From HdN1 sp052035295 (GTDB lineage: Bacteria; Pseudomonadota; Gammaproteobacteria; Pseudomonadales; Ketobacteraceae): a stretch of 64,000 nt of DNA. Positions 31,207 through 40,105 of this stretch are shown piece by piece. A program made the translations under genes and the position numbers. The DNA is taken from positions 1 to 64,000 of the forward strand of contig JBPOHS010000005.1 of NCBI GenBank assembly GCA_052035295.1. The letters are read 5' to 3'. Each line of letters opens with the position of its first letter. Position 1 is the stretch's first letter. Below the pieces are notes generated by a model. It was given only the letters and a program-made list of their open reading frames with translations, was not told where the DNA came from and searched no databases.

Positions 31207-32346
31207 ATGGCGAAACGAGATTTTTACGAAGTTTTAGGCGTAGAGAAGGGAACCGCGCAGCAGGATCTCAAGAAAGCCTTTCGCAAACTGGCCATGAAGT
31301 ATCACCCGGACCGCAATCCTGGTGACAAAGACGCGGAATCCAAGTTCAAGGAAATCAACGAAGCCTACGAAGTGCTTTCCGACGAGCAGAAGCGCGCGGC
31401 CTACGACCGCTTCGGGCATGCCGGTGTTGATCCCAGCGCGGGAGGTGGCGGCTTCGGCGGCGGTGGTGCCGGTCCCAATTTTGCCGATATCTTCGGTGAT
31501 GTATTCGGCGACATCTTTGGTCAGGGCGGTGGTGGTCGTGGCGGCTCGCGCAACAATCGTGGCGCGGATCTCCGTTACACGCTGGAGCTTGATCTCGAAG
31601 ACGCAGTGAAGGGCACCACGGTTGAAATCCGCATTCCGACGCTGGTCGAGTGCGAGACCTGTCATGGCTCAGGCGCCAAACCCGGCACCTCGCCAACAAA
31701 CTGTACCACCTGTGGCGGCATCGGTCAGATCCGCATGCAGCAGGGCTTCTTTTCGGTGCAGCAAACCTGCCCGGCCTGTCGTGGTAGCGGCAAAATCATC
31801 AAGGATCCTTGCACCGACTGTCATGGTCAGGGCCGCAAGGAGAAAAAGAAAACCTTGTCGGTCAAAATTCCGGCAGGCGTCGATACCGGTGATCGCATTC
31901 GTCTGGCCGGTGAAGGCGAGGCGGGCGTCGGTGGTGGGCCGGCCGGTGACCTGTACGTGCAGGTGGCTGTGCGCGATCATTCCCTGTTTCGTCGCGAAGG
32001 CAAGGATCTCTACACCGAAGTGCCTATCAGTTTCGTCGATGCGGCGCTGGGCGGTGAGCTGGATGTGCCGACGCTCGACGGTCGCGTGAAGTTGAAAATT
32101 CCGGCTGAAACCCAGACCGGCAAGATGTTCCGTCTGCGTGGAAAGGGGGTGACTCCCGTGCGCGGCGGTTCCCCTGGCGACTTGCTCTGCCGTGTCATCA
32201 TCGAGACGCCGGTCAATCTGGGCAAACACCAGAAAGACATTTTGCGCGAGTTCCAGGACAGCCTGGAAAAAGAAGACCATCGTCAGTCCCCGCGCAAGCA
32301 GTCCTGGTTTGAAGGCGTCAAGAAGTTCTTTGACGACATGCTCTGA
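31207..32346 (+). CDS. dnaJ: Co-chaperone DnaJ
   Basis: 379 residues. J-domain with HPD at residues 33-35, a glycine/phenylalanine-rich linker (about 75-115), four CxxCxGxG zinc motifs (starting CETCHGSG, CTTCGGIG, CPACRGSG, CTDCHGQG) and the C-terminal substrate-binding domains. It stimulates the ATPase of DnaK and delivers clients. ATG 31207 is the family start. Confidence 0.98.
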   Translation: MAKRDFYEVLGVEKGTAQQDLKKAFRKLAMKYHPDRNPGDKDAESKFKEINEAYEVLSDEQKRAAYDRFGHAGVDPSAGGGGFGGGGAGPNFADIFGDVFGDIFGQGGGGRGGSRNNRGADLRYTLELDLEDAVKGTTVEIRIPTLVECETCHGSGAKPGTSPTNCTTCGGIGQIRMQQGFFSVQQTCPACRGSGKIIKDPCTDCHGQGRKEKKKTLSVKIPAGVDTGDRIRLAGEGEAGVGGGPAGDLYVQVAVRDHSLFRREGKDLYTEVPISFVDAALGGELDVPTLDGRVKLKIPAETQTGKMFRLRGKGVTPVRGGSPGDLLCRVIIETPVNLGKHQKDILREFQDSLEKEDHRQSPRKQSWFEGVKKFFDDML

Positions 32347-32360
32347 TCGCATGGCAGAAT

Positions 32361-32388
32361 ACACAGGCCGCTTGAATGCGGCCTGTGT
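32361..32388 (+). terminator. Perfect hairpin after dnaJ
   Basis: An 11-bp perfect stem ACACAGGCCGC/GCGGCCTGTGT with a 6-base loop lies 14 bases after dnaJ. It lacks a real T-run, so it may be Rho-assisted or an mRNA end protector. Confidence 0.55.
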
Positions 32389-32458
32389 CGTTGATCCGGC
32401 TGGCAGATAAGGGATGCTGGTCGACTTCATAAAATGGAACGTTTCGAGAGAATTCATC

Positions 32459-33271
32459 GTGTCTAATCCCGTAAGAGTTGCAGTCATTGGAGCCGCCGGC
32501 CGCATGGGTCGTGCGCACGTTCAAGCCGTCCAGGAAACCGAAGGTGTTGTATTGGCCGCCGCCATCGAGCGTGCCGGCAGCACGCTGGTGGGTGCCGATG
32601 TCGGGGAAGTGGCGGGGCTGGGCAAGTCGGGCGTGCTGATCGTTGATAGTCTGGAGGCCGTCAAGAATGATTTTGACGTGCTGATTGATTTCACTGCGCC
32701 TGGCGCCACCATCGCCAACGCCCATTTCTGCGCCGAGCACGGCAAGAAAATGGCCATCGGTACCACCGGCCTCAGCGACGAACAAAAGCAAATCCTGGCT
32801 GAGTGCGCGCAAAAGACCGCGATCGTATTCGCGCCCAACATGAGCGTGGGGGTCAACCTGTGCTTCAAGCTGCTGGAAGTCGCTTCCAAGGTGCTGGGCG
32901 ACGAAGTGGACATTGAAATCATCGAGGCTCACCACCGTCACAAGGTGGATGCGCCATCAGGTACTGCGCTGGGCATGGGCGAAGTCGTTGCCAATGCGCT
33001 GGGCCGCGACCTCAAGGAAGTCGCTGTTTATGGTCGCGAAGGCTATACCGGTCCCCGTGATCGCAAGACCATTGGATTTGAAACCATCCGCGCGGGCGAT
33101 ATCGTGGGTGAGCACACCGTCATGTTCTGTGCCGATGGTGAGCGAGTGGAAATCACCCACAAGGCTACCAGTCGCATGAACTTCGCCCGTGGCGCCGTTC
33201 GTGCCTGCCTGTGGTTGCGTGATCACGCGACCGGGCTTTACGACATGCAGGATGTTCTCGGTTTTCGTTGA
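32459..33271 (+). CDS. dapB: 4-hydroxy-tetrahydrodipicolinate reductase DapB
   Basis: 270 residues. NAD(P)-binding VAVIGAAGRMG near the N-terminus and the catalytic loop EAHHRHKVDAPSGTAL. Acts in lysine/diaminopimelate synthesis. GTG 32459 was chosen because GAGAG lies eight bases upstream and the protein then starts SNPVRVAVIG like its relatives; the ATG at 32414 has no ribosome spacing. Confidence 0.96.
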   Translation: MSNPVRVAVIGAAGRMGRAHVQAVQETEGVVLAAAIERAGSTLVGADVGEVAGLGKSGVLIVDSLEAVKNDFDVLIDFTAPGATIANAHFCAEHGKKMAIGTTGLSDEQKQILAECAQKTAIVFAPNMSVGVNLCFKLLEVASKVLGDEVDIEIIEAHHRHKVDAPSGTALGMGEVVANALGRDLKEVAVYGREGYTGPRDRKTIGFETIRAGDIVGEHTVMFCADGERVEITHKATSRMNFARGAVRACLWLRDHATGLYDMQDVLGFR

Positions 33272-33330
33272 GTCTGAGTGATGCACCGTGATTGCCTGAT
33301 GGGCTGATCAAAATGCACCAAATGAAAACA

Positions 33331-33359
33331 TAGACGCTTCCCGGTCATTTCGTTAGAAT
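33331..33359 (+). promoter_or_regulatory. Possible carA promoter
   Basis: -35-like TAGACG and -10 TAGAAT are separated by 17 bases; the -35 is weak. The 170-base leader that follows is GC-rich with CGCGCC/GGCGCG complementarity. Confidence 0.4.
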
Positions 33360-33531
33360 ACGCGCCAATCTGCGCCCGGCCCGGCGCGGGTGGCGCGACT
33401 ACCCTCTGAATCTCCAACCTTTTTCAGTCTGGCTATACAGTTTCTGTTTAGCCCGGTATCGCTCGACCCGCAATCTGGTAAAACCCAGGCGTGCAAGTAT
33501 CACCGTGCACCTGAGTCTGTTGGAGGTTGGC

Positions 33532-34665
33532 TTGAGCAAACCCGCCATATTGGCCCTCGAAGACGGAACTGTGTTCCGCGGCGTTTCCATCGGCGCCGAG
33601 GGGAAGTCTACCGGTGAAGTCGTTTTCAACACTGCAATGACAGGCTATCAGGAGATCCTCACGGATCCTTCCTATGCCCAGCAGATGGTGACTCTCACTT
33701 ATCCGCATATCGGCAATGTCGGCGTCAATGACGAAGACGAAGAGTCCCCGCGCGTGTGGGCGACCGGTCTGATCATTCGCGACAACTCGCCCGTTGTCAG
33801 CAACTTCCGTTCACAGATGTCGCTGGGCGATTACCTTCGCAAGCACAATGTGGTGGGCATCGCTGATATCGACACGCGCCGTCTGACGCGGATTCTGCGC
33901 GAAAAAGGTGCGCAAAACGGCTGCATCATGGCCGGTGACAGCATCAATGAAGAAAAAGCCATCGCCGCCGCCCGCTCATTTCCAGGTCTCAAAGGCATGG
34001 ATCTCGCCAAGGAAGTCAGCGCCGCTGAATCCTTCACGTGGTTGCAGGGCAGCTGGGCGCTGGGCAAAGGGTTCAAGACCTATGAGCCGCAAGAACTCAA
34101 GTTCCATGTCGTCGCCTATGATTTTGGCGTCAAGCTCAATATCCTGCGCATGCTGGTGGATCGCGGCTGCCGCCTGACGGTGGTGCCTGCGCAAACGCCC
34201 GCTGCCGATGTGCTGGCGCTCAATCCGGATGGCATCTTCCTGTCCAATGGCCCGGGTGATCCGGCGCCTTGCGACTACGCCATCGAGGCGATCCGCCGCT
34301 TTCTTGAAACCGATATTCCTGTCTTCGGTATCTGCCTGGGGCATCAGTTGTTGGCCTTGGCCAGTGGTGCGAACACGCTGAAAATGAAGTTCGGTCATCA
34401 TGGTGCCAACCATCCGGTCAAGGATCTCGATAACAATCGCGTGATGATCACCAGCCAGAACCATGGTTTCGCTGTCGATGAGAAAACGCTGCCAGCCACC
34501 CTGCGCGCCACCCACGTGTCGCTGTTCGATGGTTCCTTGCAGGGCATTCATCGTACCGATCGTCCGGCGTTCAGCTTCCAGGGGCATCCTGAAGCCAGCC
34601 CGGGCCCGCGTGATGCGAGCCCCTTGTTTGACCACTTCATTGATTTGATGGAAGCGCGTCGCTAG
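33532..34665 (+). CDS. carA: Carbamoyl-phosphate synthase small (glutaminase) subunit
   Basis: 377 residues. The glutamine amidotransferase domain has the nucleophile in GICLGHQLLA and the histidine/glutamate pair in GHPEASPGP. It feeds ammonia to CarB for arginine and pyrimidine synthesis. TTG 33532 is used: GGAGG precedes it by five bases and the protein then starts SKPAILALEDG as expected. Confidence 0.97.
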   Translation: MSKPAILALEDGTVFRGVSIGAEGKSTGEVVFNTAMTGYQEILTDPSYAQQMVTLTYPHIGNVGVNDEDEESPRVWATGLIIRDNSPVVSNFRSQMSLGDYLRKHNVVGIADIDTRRLTRILREKGAQNGCIMAGDSINEEKAIAAARSFPGLKGMDLAKEVSAAESFTWLQGSWALGKGFKTYEPQELKFHVVAYDFGVKLNILRMLVDRGCRLTVVPAQTPAADVLALNPDGIFLSNGPGDPAPCDYAIEAIRRFLETDIPVFGICLGHQLLALASGANTLKMKFGHHGANHPVKDLDNNRVMITSQNHGFAVDEKTLPATLRATHVSLFDGSLQGIHRTDRPAFSFQGHPEASPGPRDASPLFDHFIDLMEARR

Positions 34666-34673
34666 TTGCGAAA

Positions 34674-34700
34674 ACGGGGCTTTAAGCCCCGTGTTTCTAT
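34674..34700 (+). terminator. Hairpin between carA and carB
   Basis: Perfect palindrome ACGGGGCTTTAAGCCCCGT followed by GTTTCTAT, nine bases after carA. The weak T-run suggests partial termination or mRNA stabilisation inside the carAB operon. Confidence 0.55.
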
Positions 34701-34806
34701 CTGGAGGTTGGTCAGGTGTAGACAGTGCGCCTGTCGCGCCAGGCACCCGCTGGGGTGCCACACAAATTTCCTAACGTATTTTGTTTCGAGTTGACGGGTA
34801 AGTGTC

Positions 34807-37800
34807 ATGCCAAAACGTACCGACATAAAAACCATACTGATTCTGGGCGCGGGTCCTATTGTTATCGGCCAGGCCTGCGAGTTCGATTATTCCGGTGCCC
34901 AAGCCTGTAAAGCCCTCCGCGAAGAAGGCTACAAGGTAGTGCTGGTCAACTCCAATCCGGCCACCATCATGACCGACCCGGCCATGGCGGATTCCACCTA
35001 TATCGAGCCGGTGAACTGGCAGACGGTCGCCAAGGTCATCGAGAAAGAGCGCCCTGACGCACTGCTGCCCACCATGGGCGGCCAGACCGCCCTCAATTGC
35101 GCCCTTGATCTGGCCAAGCACGGTGTGTTGGAACAGTTCGGTGTCGAGTTGATCGGTGCCAACGCGGATGCCATCGACAAGGCTGAAGACCGCGAGCGCT
35201 TTGACCGCGCCATGAAGTCCATCGGTCTGGATACGCCGCGCTCGTCGATTGCCCACAGCATTGAAGAAGCCATGCAGGTGCTCGATCGTGTCGGCTTCCC
35301 CTGCATCATCCGGCCATCGTTCACGCTGGGTGGCTCCGGTGGTGGTATTGCATACAACCGTGAAGAATTCGTCGAGATTTGCACGCGCGGTCTCGATCTG
35401 TCTCCGACCAAGGAGCTGCTGATTGACGAATCGCTGATCGGCTGGAAAGAATACGAGATGGAAGTGGTGCGTGACCGCAAGGATAACTGCATCATCATCT
35501 GTTCCATCGAGAACTTCGATCCCATGGGTGTTCATACGGGGGATTCGATCACGGTCGCGCCCGCCCAGACCCTCACCGACAAGGAATACCAGATCATGCG
35601 TGACGCATCGATCGCGGTATTGCGTGAGATCGGTGTCGAAACCGGGGGCTCCAACGTTCAGTTCGGCATCAATCCCGAAGACGGCCGTATGGTGGTCATC
35701 GAGATGAACCCGCGTGTATCGCGTTCCTCGGCGCTGGCTTCGAAGGCGACCGGCTTCCCGATTGCCAAGGTCGCGGCCAAGCTGGCGGTGGGTTGCACCC
35801 TTGACGAGCTGATGAACGACATTACCGGCGGCAAGACACCGGCGTCGTTCGAACCTTCAATCGACTACGTCGTGACCAAGATTCCGCGCTTCAACTTCGA
35901 GAAATTCCCCAAGGCTGACGCCACTCTGACCACCCAGATGAAATCCGTGGGTGAAGTCATGGCCATTGGTCGCACTTTCCAGGAGTCGCTGCAAAAAGCG
36001 CTGCGTGGGCTCGAAGTCGGTGTTGATGGTCTGGATCCCAAGGTCGACATCAAGGCAGAAGATGCGCTTCAGATGCTGCGTCAAAAGCTCAAGATCCCCA
36101 ACGCCGAGCGCGTGTGGGCGCTGGCGGATGCCTTCCGCTACGGTATGAGCATCGAAGATGTGTTCGACGCCACCAAGATTGATCCCTGGTTTCTGGTGCA
36201 GATTCAGGATCTCGTCCATATCGAACAGCAGCTCGGCAAGATGGGGCTGGCGGATCTCGACAAGCCGCGTCTGTATCAGCTCAAGCGCAAAGGCTTTTCG
36301 GATGCGCGCCTGGCCAAGTTGCTCGGCATTACAGAAAAACAGGTGCGTCAACGCCGTCTGGATCTCGGTGTGTTGCCGACGTACAAGCGCGTAGATACCT
36401 GCGCTGCCGAATTCGCAACGACCACAGCCTACATGTATTCCACCTATGAGGAGGAATGCGAGGCGCTGCCGACCAACCGCGACAAGATCATGGTCTTGGG
36501 CGGAGGCCCGAACCGCATTGGTCAGGGAATCGAGTTCGACTATTGTTGTGTGCATGCCGCGCTGGCGATGCGCGAAGACGGTTTCGAGACCATCATGGTC
36601 AACTGTAATCCTGAGACCGTGTCGACCGATTACGATACCTCCGACCGTCTCTATTTCGAACCGGTCACCCTGGAAGACGTGCTGTCGATCGTGGCGCTGG
36701 AAAAACCCAAAGGAGTTATCGTCCAGTTCGGTGGCCAGACGCCGCTCAAGCTGGCGCGCGCTCTGGAAGCGGCTGGGGTACCCATCATCGGAACCTCCCC
36801 TGACGCGATCGACCGCGCGGAAGACCGTGAGCGCTTCCAGCAGATGATCGAGCGCCTCGGTCTGCTGCAACCCCCCAACAGAACCGCCCGCTCTGAAGAA
36901 GAAGCCGTGCGTTATGCCGAAGATATCGGCTATCCGTTGGTGGTGCGCCCGTCTTATGTGTTGGGTGGTCGTGCCATGGAAATCGTCTACAGCGAGCAGG
37001 AGCTGCGCCGTTACATGCGCGAAGCCGTGCAAGTGTCCAATGATTGCCCGGTATTGCTCGACCGCTTCCTTGATGACGCCATTGAAGTCGACCTGGATTT
37101 GGTCAGCGACGGCCAGGCCTCGGTGATCGGTGGCATCATGCAGCACATTGAGCAGGCGGGTATCCACTCAGGTGACTCGGCGTGTTCGCTCCCCCCGTAT
37201 AGCCTCGCCGCCGACCTGCAGGAAGAAATGCGTGAACAGGCGCGCCGCATGGCCAACGAGCTGGGCGTGATCGGTCTCATGAACGTGCAGTTCGCGGTCA
37301 AGAACAACCAGGTCTACGTGCTGGAAGTCAACCCGCGCGCCTCACGCACGGTGCCCTTTGTTTCCAAGTGCATTGGCACCTCGCTCGCCAAGGCGGCTGC
37401 CCGTTGCATGGCAGGCATGAGTCTCGAGAAGCAGGGCTTCACCAAGGAAATCGTGCCGCCGTACTTTAGCGTGAAAGAAGCGGTGTTCCCGTTCAACAAA
37501 TTTCCGGGTGTCGACCCGATACTTGGCCCCGAAATGAAGTCCACAGGCGAAGTCATGGGTGTGGGCGACAGCTTTGGCGAGGCCTTCCGCAAGGCGACCC
37601 AGGGTGCAGGTGACAAGATACCCCAGCGTGGCCGCGTGTTTATCAGTGTCCGTGAAGGCGACAAGCCGGTGGCAGTTCAAGTGGCGCGCAATTTGCGTGA
37701 ACTGGGCTTCCAGCTGGTGGCGACGCGCGGAACGGCGCGTGTGCTGGCCGATGCCGGTATCGACGTTGAAACCATCAACAAGGTGATCGAGGGGCGTCCG

Positions 37801-38028
37801 CACATCGTGGACAGCATCAAGAATGGTGACATCGACATGATCATCAACACGACCGAAGGCACCCAGGCGATTGCGGATTCCTATACCATTCGTCGTACGG
37901 CCCTGCAGAACAAGGTGGCATACACGACCACCATTGCGGGTGCACAGGCGATTTGCATGGGCTTGATGGACAAGTCCACCGAGACGGTCAGAAGGCTGCA
38001 AGACCTTCACAAGGAGATCAAGGCATGA
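34807..38028 (+). CDS. carB: Carbamoyl-phosphate synthase large subunit
   Basis: 1073 residues, full length. Two tandem ATP-grasp halves are recognisable by their repeated openings ILGAGPIVIGQACEFDYSG and VLGGGPNRIGQGIEFDYCC, and the MGS-like allosteric domain closes the protein. ATG 34807. Its stop overlaps the greA start (ATGA). Confidence 0.99.
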   Translation: MPKRTDIKTILILGAGPIVIGQACEFDYSGAQACKALREEGYKVVLVNSNPATIMTDPAMADSTYIEPVNWQTVAKVIEKERPDALLPTMGGQTALNCALDLAKHGVLEQFGVELIGANADAIDKAEDRERFDRAMKSIGLDTPRSSIAHSIEEAMQVLDRVGFPCIIRPSFTLGGSGGGIAYNREEFVEICTRGLDLSPTKELLIDESLIGWKEYEMEVVRDRKDNCIIICSIENFDPMGVHTGDSITVAPAQTLTDKEYQIMRDASIAVLREIGVETGGSNVQFGINPEDGRMVVIEMNPRVSRSSALASKATGFPIAKVAAKLAVGCTLDELMNDITGGKTPASFEPSIDYVVTKIPRFNFEKFPKADATLTTQMKSVGEVMAIGRTFQESLQKALRGLEVGVDGLDPKVDIKAEDALQMLRQKLKIPNAERVWALADAFRYGMSIEDVFDATKIDPWFLVQIQDLVHIEQQLGKMGLADLDKPRLYQLKRKGFSDARLAKLLGITEKQVRQRRLDLGVLPTYKRVDTCAAEFATTTAYMYSTYEEECEALPTNRDKIMVLGGGPNRIGQGIEFDYCCVHAALAMREDGFETIMVNCNPETVSTDYDTSDRLYFEPVTLEDVLSIVALEKPKGVIVQFGGQTPLKLARALEAAGVPIIGTSPDAIDRAEDRERFQQMIERLGLLQPPNRTARSEEEAVRYAEDIGYPLVVRPSYVLGGRAMEIVYSEQELRRYMREAVQVSNDCPVLLDRFLDDAIEVDLDLVSDGQASVIGGIMQHIEQAGIHSGDSACSLPPYSLAADLQEEMREQARRMANELGVIGLMNVQFAVKNNQVYVLEVNPRASRTVPFVSKCIGTSLAKAAARCMAGMSLEKQGFTKEIVPPYFSVKEAVFPFNKFPGVDPILGPEMKSTGEVMGVGDSFGEAFRKATQGAGDKIPQRGRVFISVREGDKPVAVQVARNLRELGFQLVATRGTARVLADAGIDVETINKVIEGRPHIVDSIKNGDIDMIINTTEGTQAIADSYTIRRTALQNKVAYTTTIAGAQAICMGLMDKSTETVRRLQDLHKEIKA

Positions 38029-38504
38029 TCAAGCGTGTTCCAATGACAGTAGAAGGTGAAAGCAAGCTGCGCCAGGAGCTCGATCACCTGAAAAAAGTAG
38101 ATCGCCCGCGGGTTGTGGCGGCGATCGCAGAAGCGCGTGCACACGGTGACCTCAAGGAAAACGCCGAATACCACGCGGCGAAAGAGCAGCAAGGGTTCAT
38201 TGAGGGGCGTATTGCGGAAATCGAAGGCAAGCTGTCAGATGCTCAAGTCATCGACATCACCAAGATCAACAATACCGGCAAGGTGCTTTTTGGTGTCACC
38301 GTCAAACTCTTCGATATCGACAAGGAAGAAGAGCGCACCTACAAGATCGTGGGTGATGATGAAGCCGACATCAAGGAACAGAAAATCTCGGTGAATTCTC
38401 CGATTGCGCGTGGATTGATCGGCAAGAGCGTGGGCGACGAAGTTTCGGTGGACACGCCGGGAGGCGGCGTTAGCTACGAAATTCTCGAGGTGACGCACGC
38501 CTGA
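38025..38504 (+). CDS. greA: Transcription elongation factor GreA
   Basis: 159 residues: N-terminal coiled coil (LRQELDHLKKVDRPRVV, then AHGDLKENAEYHAAKEQQ with the acidic tip) and C-terminal domain with SPIARGLIGKSVGDEV. It rescues backtracked RNA polymerase. AAGGAG precedes the ATG. carB-greA coupling by ATGA is as in other gammaproteobacteria. Confidence 0.97.
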   Translation: MIKRVPMTVEGESKLRQELDHLKKVDRPRVVAAIAEARAHGDLKENAEYHAAKEQQGFIEGRIAEIEGKLSDAQVIDITKINNTGKVLFGVTVKLFDIDKEEERTYKIVGDDEADIKEQKISVNSPIARGLIGKSVGDEVSVDTPGGGVSYEILEVTHA

Positions 38505-38536
38505 TCCATGGCGACGTCGATTTGGGGCTTGTGATG

Positions 38537-38575
38537 CCAGAGTCTGCTTGCGTGGCAGACAGACTCTGGTATGAT
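38537..38575 (+). promoter_or_regulatory. rpmE promoter with internal dyad
   Basis: -35 TTGCGT (38548-38553), 16 bases, then -10 TATGAT with a TG extension (38570-38575). A perfect 10-bp inverted repeat CCAGAGTCTG/CAGACTCTGG (38537-38546 and 38560-38569) straddles the -35 and spacer, so it may be an operator, or a terminator stem of greA. Confidence 0.6.
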
Positions 38576-38667
38576 GATGGCCCTTTTCCTGGCACTTGAA
38601 TAAACCCGCTTCACCGTGCGGATGGCCTGAGGGCATCAAGCGGCGGTAGGCCTACGAGGTAAATGAA

Positions 38668-38883
38668 ATGAAAGCAGATATCCATCCGGCGTATAGCCCG
38701 ATCACCATCACTTGCACCTGTGGTGCCGTGCACCAGACCAGCTCTACCTTGTGCAAGAACATCCACGTTGACGTGTGCAACAAGTGCCACCCCTTCTTCA
38801 CCGGCCAGCAAAAAGTCGTTGATACCGGCGGTCGCATCGACAAATTCAAGAAGCGTTTCGGTGGTCTGGCGCGTGCGAAATAA
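38668..38883 (+). CDS. rpmE: Ribosomal protein bL31 (zinc-binding form)
   Basis: 71 residues. Starts MKADIHPAY and keeps the four cysteines of the zinc form (CTC... and CNKC). It bridges the ribosomal subunits. A strong terminator follows. Confidence 0.98.
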   Translation: MKADIHPAYSPITITCTCGAVHQTSSTLCKNIHVDVCNKCHPFFTGQQKVVDTGGRIDKFKKRFGGLARAK

Positions 38884-38911
38884 GCACAGCCCTGTCAAAA
38901 CGATTCAAAGC

Positions 38912-38937
38912 AAAAAGGCTCCTTCGGGAGCCTTTTT
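38912..38937 (+). terminator. rpmE terminator
   Basis: AAAAAGGCTCC/GGAGCCTTTTT with a TTCG loop. Its 3' arm also carries the ribosome site and start codon of the next gene. Confidence 0.95.
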
Positions 38938-39841
38938 GCTTTATGGGCTTTCTGTCTTTTTCTGTTGGGCCTGCGGTCTTGCACGCGCGGCCTGTGATGT
39001 CGAGCCCCAGCGAATGCAGGGGAGCGCCTGGCAGCAGTCGGTTGTGCGTAAAGTGATTGATGGCGACACACTGGAGCTTGAGGGCGGCGCGCGGGTGCGG
39101 ATGGTCGGCATCAATGCGCCCGAAACGGCAAAGTTCGGCAAACCGGGTGATCCTTTGGGGTCAGAAGCCTGGCTGCGTTTGCAGACGTTGGCCGCACCCG
39201 GTCAGACCTTGTTTTTTCATCGTGATAAAACGCATCATGACCATTATGGCCGATTGCTGTTACATCCCTTCGACAGTGAGGGGCAAAACATCACGGCACG
39301 CTTGTTGGCGGAAGGCATGGGTTTCCATGTCGTGATTCCGCCCAATGGCTGGCAAGCGGAGTGTTATCGCTCGGTTGAACAGCGTGCGACCAAATCGGCG
39401 CAGGGCGTTTGGGGGCTCGCTTACTACCAACCCATCGACGCCACAGAATTCGAACGCCTGCACGGCGGTTATAGCCGGGTAATGGGGCGCATCGAGTCCG
39501 TCGTGTTGACGCGGGCCTCTGCCTGGGTTGAGCTGGAAGGGCATGTTTCCCTGAAAGTAGCCAAGCAGGACCTCAAAACCGTCGATGGGGATGTCTGGCA
39601 ACGTATTGTCGAGGCGGCGGCCCAACAGCAACGCCTGGATCAACTCCCGAGGCTGGAGGTGCGAGGATGGATGTCTGATCGGCAGCAGTGGGGCCCGGAG
39701 ATACGTAGACAAATAGCAGACGGCACCCGCAAAGCCTTCCAATTTAACGTCTATCACCGCTATCATTGGCGGTGGCTGGACACCACCCAAAGTGGTCAGG
39801 CCACCCCTCCGGCGCCACAAGTGCTGACTGCTATCCCTTAG
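38936..39841 (+). CDS. Exported thermonuclease-like (SNase) protein
   Basis: 301 residues from TTG 38936. A hydrophobic signal peptide (LSVFFCWACGLARA, cut before ACD) precedes a staphylococcal-nuclease domain: VIDGDTLELEGGARVRMVGINAPE with conserved D, R and E, and later AEGMGFHVV. The C-terminal ~100 residues are extra and unassigned. GGGAG in the rpmE terminator stem serves as ribosome site. Likely a periplasmic Ca-dependent nuclease or a DNA/RNA-binding relative. Confidence 0.85.
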   Translation: MLYGLSVFFCWACGLARAACDVEPQRMQGSAWQQSVVRKVIDGDTLELEGGARVRMVGINAPETAKFGKPGDPLGSEAWLRLQTLAAPGQTLFFHRDKTHHDHYGRLLLHPFDSEGQNITARLLAEGMGFHVVIPPNGWQAECYRSVEQRATKSAQGVWGLAYYQPIDATEFERLHGGYSRVMGRIESVVLTRASAWVELEGHVSLKVAKQDLKTVDGDVWQRIVEAAAQQQRLDQLPRLEVRGWMSDRQQWGPEIRRQIADGTRKAFQFNVYHRYHWRWLDTTQSGQATPPAPQVLTAIP

Positions 39842-40105
39842 TGCGCGTTACGCACGCCACAAACGGTTTCTCATCCAGGTCAAGCGCTCGCAACTACTGA
39901 GCGGGCCGCTGGTTGAGGGGACTGTTGTCCTTCAATGGTTCTTGCAAATGGCTTTGCCCCTGCCAACCCGGGGTTTGGCGTCATTTGCGATTGCATGATC
40001 GTCTGTGTTCAGGCGACCCAATGTCAGGCAAAAGAATTTTCTGAATGGCGGCCAAAGGCCGCGGCAGGCGTGTTGCCTGTTTTTATTATCGGATAAGAGG
40101 TTTTC
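39842..40105. other. Intergenic region before the malic enzyme gene, with hairpins
   Basis: A perfect stem GCGGCC-AAA-GGCCGC lies at 40048-40062, directly followed by GGCA...TGCC and TTTTTATT (to about 40088). The second resembles a terminator or leader attenuator 18 bases before the start codon. No gene seen. Confidence 0.5.
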
